Translations under genes and position numbers: made by a program
DNA from: Fragilaria crotonensis
Lineage: Eukaryota; Bacillariophyta; Fragilariophyceae; Fragilariales; Fragilariaceae
NCBI GenBank assembly: GCA_022925895.1
Contig: JAKSYS010000611.1
Span: forward strand, 1-37,863
Length of the DNA stretch: 37,863 bases
Direction: 5' to 3'
Shown here: positions 22,050-31,218 of the stretch, piece by piece
Position numbering within the stretch: position 1 is the stretch's first letter
Layout of the letters: each line of letters starts with the position of its first letter
Notes under the pieces: model-generated
What the model was told of the DNA's origin: nothing
Database searches by the model: none
Seen by the model: the letters and a program-made list of their open reading frames with translations, nothing else

Positions 22050-24368
22050 GTCCGGGGCGTCCTACGTGGCGTCTGTTGTGGAACTCGGCCGTCGACCGTT
22101 CCTGGTCGAACGCCCATTGCGACGGCTGTGCGACGAAGGCGGGCTGGAAGTAAGCAGATGCAGAGGGTCCTAATTTTGTTTTCTTGCTGGGCGGCGTCGC
22201 GTCGGACGAGGGGCGGCGCATGCGCGCCCGGCACTGCTCTATCCACGCTCGTACGGCGGTCGTCTGTTCGGTCGTGAGGGCGACGTGCGAGGCGCTCAAG
22301 AAACAGCTCTTGACGCACTTCCCGTTTAGGTGCCACCTGCAGCACATGTTCGGGATCGGTCCACTTCGGACGTGATCGAGGAACACCTGCCAAGTGTCGT
22401 TCGCGTCTCTCGGGAAAGGTCCTGCTGTGGGTTTGTGACTGCGTCCGCGGGTTGCCCGCGACGTCCGGCTCGAGCGCTCCGGCGGCGGCTACAGGCTGCG
22501 AGTCGCCCTTTGGTCGACTCCACGTCCCAGCCGCTCCTTGAGGAAGTCGCAGGCCGGGAAGACAAAGGCGCCGTCCTCCAACTGCTGCCGGGTGGACCTG
22601 ATTTCTAGGAGTGCTGGGTTGATCTCGTCCTCGTGTTCGACTCCAGCGCAGAGAACTAGGTATTGTTGCATGCGTTTTCGATGAACCAACCTAACCTGCA
22701 CGCGGCTGAGGGGTCAGCGTGCGCTAGCTGGCGGAGCGTCGCCAGTGTGGAGCCGACCGCCCTGGTCAGGAAACGGCTCCACTCGTCCAACATGTGTGTG
22801 AGCGGGAATTGGCTCCGAAGGAGCTCCAGCACTCCGCTCATGTTCTCGATAAGCCGCGCGAGTTCGTGAAAATCTTTCGGCACCGTGAAGTTGAGTTTTG
22901 TCATGCTCTTGATGTCCTTCTCCGAGAAGCCCGTGGTCGTGTCGGTCGTCTTGAGTTGCATTTGCACAAGGGTGCTGGCGTGATCAGAGGCTTCTCGCCC
23001 GATCGCTGCTGCTCGGGCGAACGTCTGGGGACCGCAACAGAAGAGGCTGAAGGCCCCTGGCCGGTCAGGTGTGTCGGCCGTGAAAGAAGCGGTGCGGATT
23101 GCGGCGCAGAAGCCCATGGGAATGAACGCGTCTCGACCTTTGGTGTTCCTCAAGAAGTGGTGGATGTGGTTTTGTACGTAGGCCACGTTGCTAAGCGTCA
23201 GGATGTCCGAGAAAGACTGGACCGGGCGGCTGCGAATCATCCTGTCGGCGTCCCTTTCGGACACGAAAAGGACCATTCGTTTCGTCGACGGCGGGAAAGA
23301 GTCAAAGCCTGTCTTCGACGTTTGGGGGGACGAGGTCGCTGCGTTTGCTGCCTGTCGCTCCAGTAACGTTGACAGGTTTCGAATGGCGTCCTCTGTGCGT
23401 CCTGGCGTGCTGGCATGGTCGTCCGTCCGAATGAGGCTCCTAGCTCTGACCGCCAGATGCTTGAGGTGTAGCGATTTCGCCCATTCGTCCGATCGTTTGG
23501 AGTATGCGTTTGATGCCGCCACCCCTCGCTTTGTCGGTCCCGGGGTCCTCCTCGAGTTTACCGCTACGCTGAGGACCCACCGCGGGATGTAAGAGGCTGC
23601 CTCCGCGCGGATGGTTGCTCTGGACGGGTCTGGGTCCTCGCTCGCTCTCTGTTTAATGGCGTTGACGATCAGTAGGGCGAGCTCCTCTGGCGCGGTGACG
23701 TAAGTGTCCATGATGGCGGCTGCGATGAAGGCCGGCACCGGGACGGTGGGCTTCATCGTGAACCCGACGACCGTGACGTCGTCTGTGTCGTCCTCGCTCG
23801 CTTCGACTGGCTTGCTTGGCTTCGCCCGGTGCTTCGTTCCGCTTCCTTTCTTCGGTCGTCCTCTGGTTGCAGTCGGCAGGGTGCCGGCTGGCTCGGCTTC
23901 GCGCGTGGCTCCGGTGCTGACGCCTGACACCTGGGCACGTGTCGTCAGAGATTCATTGATCGCCGCCAGTACGTCCGACGTAGAATTCCACGAGAGCATC
24001 CTCGACCAATCAAAAGGCGTTCCGATGTGTCGCTCTACGACCTGTTTCGTGTCGACCGCCATGGCGGCGGCGAAGCCGCCAGCCCCCATCAGTGCCCAAA
24101 GGGCGTTCGTCCCGTCGTTGAGTCCATCGTCAGCGTCGTGGTGGAAGTGGTGAAAGAGTCGGATGACTCCGTGCGTGTTTACCATAAGGTGGGCGACTTC
24201 CGGAGAGCACAAGTGTACGAATCCTGTAGAATTTGTACTGACCGAGTTCGTCTTCGAATTCAAAGCGCTGAGCTTTTCGACGACCTCCCACTGGTCGAGC
24301 TTCCTGAAAACGTCCAACCACGTCAAGGTCATCGTCATCGGTGAGCGAGCGTCGTCTGACCCCTCCAT
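22050..24368 (-). pseudogene. Gag-like protein of the DIRS-like element
   Basis: An open frame of 570 residues starts at the ATG at 24368, 38 bases inside the 5' terminal repeat, and stops at 22656. It has an acidic linker (VEASEDDTDDVTVVG), basic patches (GRPKKGSGTKHRAKP) and a helical C-terminal half. The reading then continues in other frames through DGAFVFPACDFLKERLG (about 22575-22520) to a zinc motif at about 22350-22290, CCRWHLNGKCVKSCFLSASH, with the C-x3-H-x4-C-x3-C-x5-H pattern I associate with DIRS-type gag proteins. The segment from 22170 to 21700 is arginine/proline-rich in every frame, and I cannot assign its true frame. The role is presumably packaging element RNA. Confidence 0.65.
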
Positions 24369-24405
24369 TGCGTCTGTGGTTCAAGTCGGGTCGGGGGAGA
24401 GGCCA

Positions 24406-24562
24406 GATTAACTAGAGTAGTGTCTTTGTCGATTCGAGTTCGTTCGGATTGTGAGCAATTCGTATCTTGTGTTGTGTTGTGTCGTGGTGTTCGTCTGTCT
24501 GTGTCTCGTGTTCGTCTGTCTGATGGCGACTGCCCGTCCTTTCCCGATCTTCGGACATGCCA
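24406..24562 (-). repeat. 5' terminal direct repeat of the DIRS-like element
   Basis: 157 bases, apparently identical to 18074-18230. It is followed outside by GGCGAG of the interrupted Ulp1-like gene. Confidence 0.9.
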
Positions 24563-24970
24563 GGCGAGATTCAACAGAAACAAAATGCCATGTTTCATTG
24601 GCATATCCCCAGATCCGCTTGGTTCATAAGGACAATAACGCAAAAATGTCGGAACTAAGTTTCGAGATTCAACAGGGGTTTCCGGGCCAAACGTATCAAT
24701 ACAACTCGCATTGAAGATGAAGGTTGCCGTCCAGTGATTTTCTGCGCAGAAGGGAAATACGATCAATTTCTTGGTGAGTATGCATGGGTTTGACCGAAGT
24801 ACTTTTTCGACCACAAAATTCATAGTCTTGTAATGCAATTCTTCCTTTTCGTGAAGCTTCAATGATATTGCAAGCTCTGAACATAGTTTCTGAGTGAGTG
24901 CATCGTGTTCCTTAAGTCGTTCCTTCACGTTACAATATTCTTCCCACTTGGGGTGATCCTCATTTATAGA
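24563..24970 (-). pseudogene. Ulp1-like cysteine protease, His/Asp half
   Basis: The frame that includes the ATG at 24928 extends upstream as INEDHPKWEEYCNVKERLK to about 24970. It carries KKLIVFPFCAENHWTATFIF (catalytic His in HWT, residue 65 from that ATG) and NASCIDTFG (candidate Asp78), followed by RYCPYEPSGSGDMPMKHGI and LLNLA, where the DIRS-like element interrupts it. The HW(T/S) then D order and hydrophobic strands are those of C48/Ulp1 proteases. The rest of the domain, with Gln and Cys, resumes at 18072. Between 25060 and 24970 the frame is lost by stops, so an intron or small indels separate it from the upstream segment. Confidence 0.65.
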
Positions 24971-25059
24971 AAAGTGAAGTCATTCACATTTCCTTTGATG
25001 TGCGAAGGGTAGCACGTTGTGTCTTCAAAAATTGTAATTGCAATCTTGCATTCACATAA

Positions 25060-25404
25060 TCAGTACGCTTCAGAAGCCAATGACACATTCTTTGTATAAC
25101 TGCATGGAATGATGGTAACATGATCATTGTATCGTCCATCAGCCATGATGACAGCAAGCATCATGTCCAATTCACCGAGGCTGATGTAACCAGTTCCATT
25201 CTTCTCGCTATGCTGGATGCGCCGAATGGACAACATCTCGCCACCGACACAAAATGCGTCAGGTGGGCATAAAGGATCCTGGAGGGGGTGTGGTAGCAAG
25301 ACACGGATGTGACTAAGCCCGGATGTCGCCGCAACAAAATCATTGTACAGTAACCTCGTGGTTACATCTCTTTGCTGCTGTGCTGTCGGCGGGTAACGGC
25401 ACCA
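25060..25404 (-). pseudogene. Segment of the giant gene upstream of the Ulp1-like domain
   Basis: The frame leaves the LINE-2 target duplication as ALPVM-WCRYPPTAQQQRD and continues with GTGYISLGELDMMLAVIMADGRYNDH before ending at 25060. The block resembles the N-terminal lobe that precedes the catalytic His in Ulp1-like proteins, but this is a weak assignment. Across the duplication it is in frame with the repeat linker at 30842-31218, which shows that LINE-2 split a continuous coding region. Confidence 0.55.
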
Positions 25405-25420
25405 CATGACAGGCAGAGCA
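25404..25420 (-). repeat. Target-site duplication of LINE-2 (3' side)
   Basis: ACATGACAGGCAGAGCA, identical at 17 of 17 positions to 30825-30841. It directly abuts the A tract (T on the element strand) of LINE-2. Confidence 0.9.
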
Positions 25421-28400
25421 AAAAAAAAAAAACTAGAAATCTAATTAACGTGCTGCCGCTTTGCCCAAGACGAAAAGCAGTCGACTCACACGGATAGGCA
25501 CTGCACTGGGATGTGCAGTAGCTATCGTCGCTGTGATTCCGGGTATTGGATCTACTGTGCGTTGAAATACTCACGGATGGACCTCATACCATTCGTTGCG
25601 CGCTGTTTGACTCGTCTGTAACTTTCCTTAAAGATGGGAGCGTTGATCGATAACCAATTCTTAACAACTCCCAGAGAATGCTGTTCATGGTCTCCCACCT
25701 CCCGGTGCAGTAGTTTTATGCGTTCGCCTCATACATGGAGCGATGACGATAAATCTCGGTTAATTGGGAGCGCACTTCGCGTTTGGATGCTTCTGCTTTG
25801 GTACGTTCATCATGTCCATGAACTTCCAGATTTCGTTGCTTCAGAGGGTGTACCATCTTTCCCAAACGTATAAGATTAAATTTGCCTGCCATGCCGCACT
25901 GCATCCGTCCTTGTCGTCGGCGCCCTGTTGACTCTCGCAATACCGACGCTGATGTTGGCTCCAGGCGGTACTAAATCTCCCAAGAATAATTGACTCCAAC
26001 CAATGTTGTTTTGTTGACATATAATACTACGCAGAGTGGGATGGTATTGTTCCGGTGACAAGGTAATCTCCTTGGTCGTCGAATTTAACCATTGTCGAAG
26101 ACCGTCCATCATCAAGCCGCACAACAGAGGGTGAGTATCGGACCGGATACAGAAATCTCGAATGCCTGTCAGAAATTTATTGCGCCACTCCACTCGGGTT
26201 GTATGTGCACATCGGAGAATGTGAAGATAATCCTCGTTATTCGATCCACAAAGGATGCATTGACGTGTACCTCCATCGAATTTATTTGCTCGCGCATGGG
26301 TGGGCAAAATGCCGTGCAAAGCTTGACGACATGAGTATGAGGAACTGAAGTCCTGTTTATCGCTGTCGCGTGCGCATCCCAATTGATTGATTGAAGAGTT
26401 GATTCAGTCCATGCGTTCTTTTCGCGGATGTAATTGAGTAGGGGTTTAGCGGATGCCTCGTGAAGTAAGACGGATGAATATTTGCCAGTTACTGTTCCAT
26501 CTGGGAGGAGTAAGTGCGCTCGGGCTAAGGGAGACATGAGTACGAACGGGCGTCGAGCTCCATATTCCAGGTTGTACATTCCTGCCTGTGCGTCGGCATC
26601 GACGTTCAGCTGACCGAGAAGATCAAGGTTTTGATAAGACCTTTGCTTGTCCTGGTGCCCTTTGACGTGTCGGAGTTTGACGTGGTAGTCCTTGTAGTGC
26701 GGATTGGATCTCGATTAGAACGTCCCAGTCGGGGCGTAAACAATCGAGCACAACGGTCCCTTCATCGAGGTCCACCGGTTCCTCCTCTTCTTGAGGATCA
26801 ATATCCCCGATCTGCAGGGTATCCAGGACGCTTTGACTATCGGTCGCCAAAATTCCTTTCCACTGTTCCTGCATCCCTGTAAATTCTTTGACCCGAATTA
26901 AGAATCGAAGGAAAGACAGGAGCCCATATGCTTCAGCTCTATATGAGTGCGGTCGTCGTCCTCGTGCCGGGCCCATCCCAAATGCGACTCGTTCATTCGT
27001 GCGCGAGCTTAAAACCCACCCGTAGGATCCATATTGCTCCTTTGTAACAGACCCGTCGCTGACGGCTCTAAAACCGTGAGTTAAGTCGAGACAAAGCGAA
27101 AAGGGTCCACTGTGAGGGAGACTTGACGCAATAGGTCCGTTTCCCATGGTTCAAGTGTGGAAATAAACAAATCGAAGGTAGCTGTCGCTGAAGGAGGTAC
27201 GTGGGGAATCTGGATGATGGTTGCTGGAGTGCCTTTTATGCACCATACTCCGTTTGGTCCCATTTCCACTTCGATTGGTCGCGATCGTTCAGGCAGCTGT
27301 TCGTATCTCCGAAGACCTGACGTGGCTGATGGGCGATACCGGTTGGATCCATTTTGTCTGAAGACTGCGTACGATCCTGTCTCTGTGCGAATGAACATAG
27401 AACGGCGATACTTGTACGCGAAAAATTCGAAACGATGATCTGAAAGGATGAAGCCAGGCTCCGAGAGGTTGCAAAGATGTCCTCGGAGTCGCTCCAGATT
27501 CGATTTGCGGATTGCCATAACTTCCACTCTTTCTCGGACGGGCGATCTTGATTTATGGTGTGCCATCGTGTGCGGCTGCTATACAGCGAGGATGTACCGC
27601 GCAGAAAACATGGGTCGAGCTCCAGTCCGTTTGGTTTCGCTATGTCGGACAATGTGACTGCCTGGAGGTAAAGTCGGCAGTAGTTCAATCTTCTTATTTC
27701 CGAAGGGGAGAATCGATTCGCCTGAAGAATCATATCCATCAAATGCCTGTCCTGTTCGCGCTGCGGCTGTGGGACGCGTGGGTTGTCAAGGTGAAGTGAT
27801 GCTGAGATGGACGCAAGAAAAGTACGAAGACTTCTGATCCATTTCGATTCGAGGTGGGGAAGTGGGACTTCTACTCGTTCGAGAACCGAGAAAGACATTC
27901 CTACAGAGAGATGTAGCCATGCCATCGTGCATTGGAGAAGTTTACCCACTGATGTTTGTGTCCTCCAATGGCGAAGGAAATAGGTGGTTTGTGAGATACC
28001 TTGTTGGACAGTGAGGTGACGAAACTCCGCTCCTCCCAGATCTCTCGGTCCATACAGCACTTCGGATTTTGTGTTGCGATTGAACCCGCATTTTGCAGTG
28101 ATGATTGCCATTGCCCTAGTTTGGATAGCTCTCAATTGGGAATTGGAAAGGAAGGAGGATGTCAACGGGTATGCCACGGCGGGTATGTAACAAGAGCGGT
28201 AATATGTCCACGCTTCCTCGCGAGTAAAGTGAGTCGACCAGAGGAATTCAGTAATTGTATCGCTTTTGTGTTTGAGTTGTCTGAATTGCGTTTTCTGTAA
28301 TCCGCAAGGCTCTTTGTAATGACCGAGAGTCTTATGTGCAACCGATGGTGGAAGATAATCCAAGGTTTGGACCGTGCCCGTGAGAGGGTCGATGATTTGC

Positions 28401-30824
28401 AGTGGTGGTATCTCGGTTTGAATGTTCGAGAGAACCGGTGCTCCTTGAGCCGAAAATTTCCAATACATCACATGGTATGAACATTTGGACAACTCCAGCG
28501 CTCCGCCTGTTGCTTGTAAAAGTGTTGACCATTCGATAGCATTTTGCTTCGCTTTATAAACCATGGCGCGAAGAGTATTGGTGTTTTCTGGTTCAAAGAA
28601 CGAGTTCACTTGGCCGTTACTGTCGTCGACAAAGCCGATCATCGAGACCTTGTTTGGATTTGACCAATCTGGGTTGCAGTATTGAGCTGTCGCTGCCTTC
28701 GATTCATAGCAATCATACAATATACTCGACATGAAACACCATATCATTGGCGAGTTACCGCTCCCTTGGCCTGTGCCATAAATCGGCATTTCGGGAGAAT
28801 GCGAATACGAAGAATCCGACAATCCAAGCTCCGTCCGAACGTGATATTTGGCATTGAGGAGAGTGTTTCCGTTGGATTGAGTTGCGGATTTTGCCACACC
28901 GAATCTGCGACTCGCGATCATTGCCAAATTGGGTATGATACGGTCATAACACGCGCTAGCATCATAGTTGGTTTGAAGAAACATTCGTCTGCTCAGCCGA
29001 GAGATTTCAAACTGCAATTCTTCTATCATGACCGGATCCACGGCGTTTCGTCGTGGTCGCGAACCATATTGGCCGTCATTTAATTGGTTCAATGCCTCGG
29101 ATTGGTACAACGCCACCCTCCACTTGATTCCTAACATGAGATTGAAATCTGCCTCGTATATATGGATGACTCTGGTTCGATGAATCTTGACGCTACCGGG
29201 GTCTTTGAACAGAATTGTATTAGCAATATTTTGCCAGCGACGAAACGAGTATCCTCTTTCCAGTGCATAATTAAGCAACGATAAATGCAAATTTGCTAAG
29301 AATTGTTGCATATAGTCGTATTCTGCTTTGAGAGCAAGTTGTCGTTTGTGTTCCTCTGTTTTCTCGTCGTCTAGCCTTGCAGACGGGTCTAAAGGGGGGA
29401 CATTGGAGTACTTGTGTTTTGCAAACAAGGCTTTGTAATGCCCTAAGTGCATACCCGATGGTGAAGTGGTAGTGGATTCTCTCCATGCTCGGAGTTTTCC
29501 TTGGAATTCTTCAAGGGAAACGGTAGGGTATGTTTGCAGTGAAGCGATCTCGTGCGTTTGCTTTAGGTGTTGAAGCAGCATTCGTACCGACTCCTGATGC
29601 CCGTCCAGTTGGTAGTTCCCGTCGAGTATTAGTTCTGCATTTGGTGAATCCCACAAAACCCAAGTCTTCTGCTAGCGGATCCACGGTAAACGGGGTGCCA
29701 TGTGCTTGTCCGAAATGTTGCCGGTTTCGACGTTGAAGATTTTCCACAATCTCGGAAGGAATATCGATAGTCTGCCAATCAGTGCATGTTTTTGGATCGG
29801 TTGCCGGTGGTCGAGGAATCTCGAGTCTGGTTACACCCTGTCGTTGCCCTTTCTCTTTTGCTGCTTTTATTTTCTCGGTTACTCGCTTCACTTTTTCGTT
29901 CCTTTTTAATCGACGTAACAATGTGGCGTGTTTTTTGTCAGCTTTAAGCATAGATCGATCGAGTTCCTGGATACGTTCATCTCTTTCTTGATCCCGTTGG
30001 CGATAACTGTCCACAACCAGTTTGTCAATCTCGGCCTGCGTTTCCCGGAGTTTCTGTTTGCATTGTTGCATGGAAGTCGGGAGCTGTATATCTAGGTTCC
30101 CGGATGTTATATGTTTCGTTATGATTCGGGAGTGGTCTAATCCGGTACGATGCATAGTCATCCATTTCTTCAATATGACTTTTCGTAAACGAGCTTGACT
30201 TAACGCGACTGACCACGCCGGTTCTCTGAACTGCTTAGTGTTCTTTTCCGCATCCAGGCTAGCTTTCAAAACATCTGAATCGAGACGTTCAGCGAAAGCA
30301 TGTCTGTCGCCTGGCAACGACAATTGATCCGATCGACGTTGAGCGTTCCTCTGCATCAAATAGTCATATTTCAACTTGATATACTGCGTCACTTGCTCAA
30401 TGTTGTTGGATTTTAACGTCCTTTGCGAGTGGGGTGCTAGTTTTTGGGTCATATTTCCAAATAGCTTGTCATTATCCAGATCGAAGTAATAGGCTCGGTG
30501 ATCTGTTGCAAACCGTTCGTTAAACGCTTCGTAACCGCAAGAGAGAAGCGCATTTGCAACTCTTTGGGTAGCAAGTCCATAATCTAAGCACTTTCTCCCC
30601 TGGAATAAGTTGCAGGTGGCTTGTGTTGGTGCCGAGTCTGCATCATGTTAAGAAGGTGAAGTTCAGCAGCTATCTGACTCATACCGTCAATATCCGAACC
30701 AAATACTTCGTTGAAATCGCCCACGAGGATCAGCTCTTCCCCTTGGGAAATTCGTTCCTGCAGAAACTGTCGAAGATCGCGTTTAAATGCTTTGCGAGGA
30801 CTCAACGAATCGTTTGATTGAGTT
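25421..30824 (-). mobile_element. LINE-2: 5'-truncated non-LTR retrotransposon
   Basis: 5.4 kb, - strand. It starts inside the endonuclease domain at 30824, so ORF1 and the first half of the endonuclease are missing, a typical 5' truncation from incomplete reverse transcription. RT, RNase H and the C-terminal knuckle are present. The element ends in a T tract on its own strand (A12 at 25421-25432 on +) preceded by AGCACGTTAATTAGATTTCTAG. Perfect 17-bp duplications flank it. It is related to LINE-1 along the whole of ORF2 (shared HLGHYKAL, GTGQGS-NSP, GFVDD, VSDGS and knuckle), but many substitutions show a different family. The region 25421-25715 holds no gene on either strand and appears to be its 3' UTR plus the decayed end of ORF2. 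Confidence 0.85.
25716..30824 (-). pseudogene. LINE-2 ORF2 remnant: endonuclease, RT, RNase H, zinc knuckle
   Basis: Frames in order: endonuclease tail from 30824 (ELILVGDFNEVFGSD; after a slip near 30600, CLDYG and TDHRAYYFD); a linker frame 30452-29600 with a basic coiled helix (MLKADKKHATLLRRLKRNEK) and FGQAHGTPF; and a long RT frame to about 27300 with HLGHYKALFAKH, motif A NYDASACYDRI (about 28960), motif B GTGQGSGNSPMIW and motif C MIGFVDDSNG (about 28630), then thumb. After slips near 27400 and 27130, RNase H shows VSDGSV, YRAEAYG and ATDSQSVL, then KGHQDK and LNVDADA in other frames. The knuckle CILCGSNNEDYLHILRC (about 26270-26220) has the same C-x2-C-x8-H-x3-C spacing as LINE-1. The RT core from motif A to C is intact in one frame, unlike LINE-1. 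Confidence 0.85.
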
Positions 30825-30841
30825 ACATGACAGGCAGAGCA
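30825..30841 (-). repeat. Target-site duplication of LINE-2 (5' side)
   Basis: ACATGACAGGCAGAGCA, identical to 25404-25420. It contains the Met codon (CAT on +) through which the host reading frame passes. Confidence 0.9.
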
Positions 30842-31218
30842 GTGGCATCACCATCAATACAAACAGCAGCATCAACATCAATAACTGATGTTGAACCTTT
30901 CACTGGCGTCAGAATGGCATCAGGGGCATCAACATCAATAACTGATGTAGAACCTTTCACTGTCGTCACAATGGCATCAGGGGCATCAACATCAATAACA
31001 TCAGCAGGTGGAGCTTCAGTTCCTTTTGATGTTGAAACTTCAAATGTTGCTATAGGAGTCTCGACGTCAATGGAATCTGCATGTTCAGTTTGCACTTTCC
31101 TTGCAGCTTCCAGAGCATCACCGTCTTCTGTCGCTGGTGTGTTTGTGTTCCCTTGGAGACGAGACGATACAGGACATTGTCGAAGGTGGCACAGGTACGG
31201 TAACCATTCTTTTTCCAA
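30842..31218 (-). pseudogene. Giant gene: linker with 19-residue tandem repeats
   Basis: The frame follows the GNAT-like part after a one-base slip near 31200-31235. It opens with KEWLPYLCHLRQCPVSS, goes through a polar region (TPATEDGDALEAARK), and ends in repeats of VIDVDAPDAIxTxVKGSTS, two full units and partial units. The repeat period is 57 bases, visible in the DNA at 30871, 30928 and 30985 (ATCAACATCAATA starts). The repeats run directly into the LINE-2 duplication (ALPVM) and from there, across the insertion, into 25404-25060. Repeat sequences of this kind are usually flexible linkers. No catalytic residues are seen. Confidence 0.55.
30871..31010 (-). repeat. 57-bp in-frame minisatellite
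   Basis: Copies start at about 30871, 30928 and 30985; the third is partial. The first two are nearly identical (GATGTTGAACC versus GATGTAGAACC, GGCGTC versus GTCGTC). The period is divisible by three, so the coding frame is preserved. Confidence 0.8.

Larger units (their letters stand above)
18073..24562 (-). mobile_element. DIRS/Ngaro-type tyrosine-recombinase retrotransposon
   Basis: This 6.5 kb element lies in the Ulp1-like gene. On its own strand it carries a gag-like protein, RT, RNase H and a tyrosine recombinase in that order, flanked by identical 157-bp direct repeats. There is no integrase or aspartic protease motif and no methyltransferase motif that I can see; the last point favours Ngaro-like over classical DIRS. 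There is no target-site duplication beyond a GG shared at the edges, as expected for tyrosine-recombinase integration. Removing exactly 6,490 bases restores the host frame. The interior is clearly GC-rich (many CG dinucleotides) compared with AT-rich flanks, which suggests a different origin or mutational history. The ORFs contain several slips although the terminal repeats are identical. Confidence 0.85.

Noticed and set aside
21319-22173. 284-residue + strand ORF rich in Arg/Gly/Ser
   Set aside because: GC-rich antisense of the DIRS-like gag/RT junction; low complexity and no motif.
18074-24562. Paired direct repeats read as LTRs of a Copia or Gypsy element
   Set aside because: The interior has a tyrosine recombinase with Arg, His-x2-Arg, Trp and Tyr and a DIRS-type RT. 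There is no integrase zinc/DDE motif, no aspartic protease and no target duplication.
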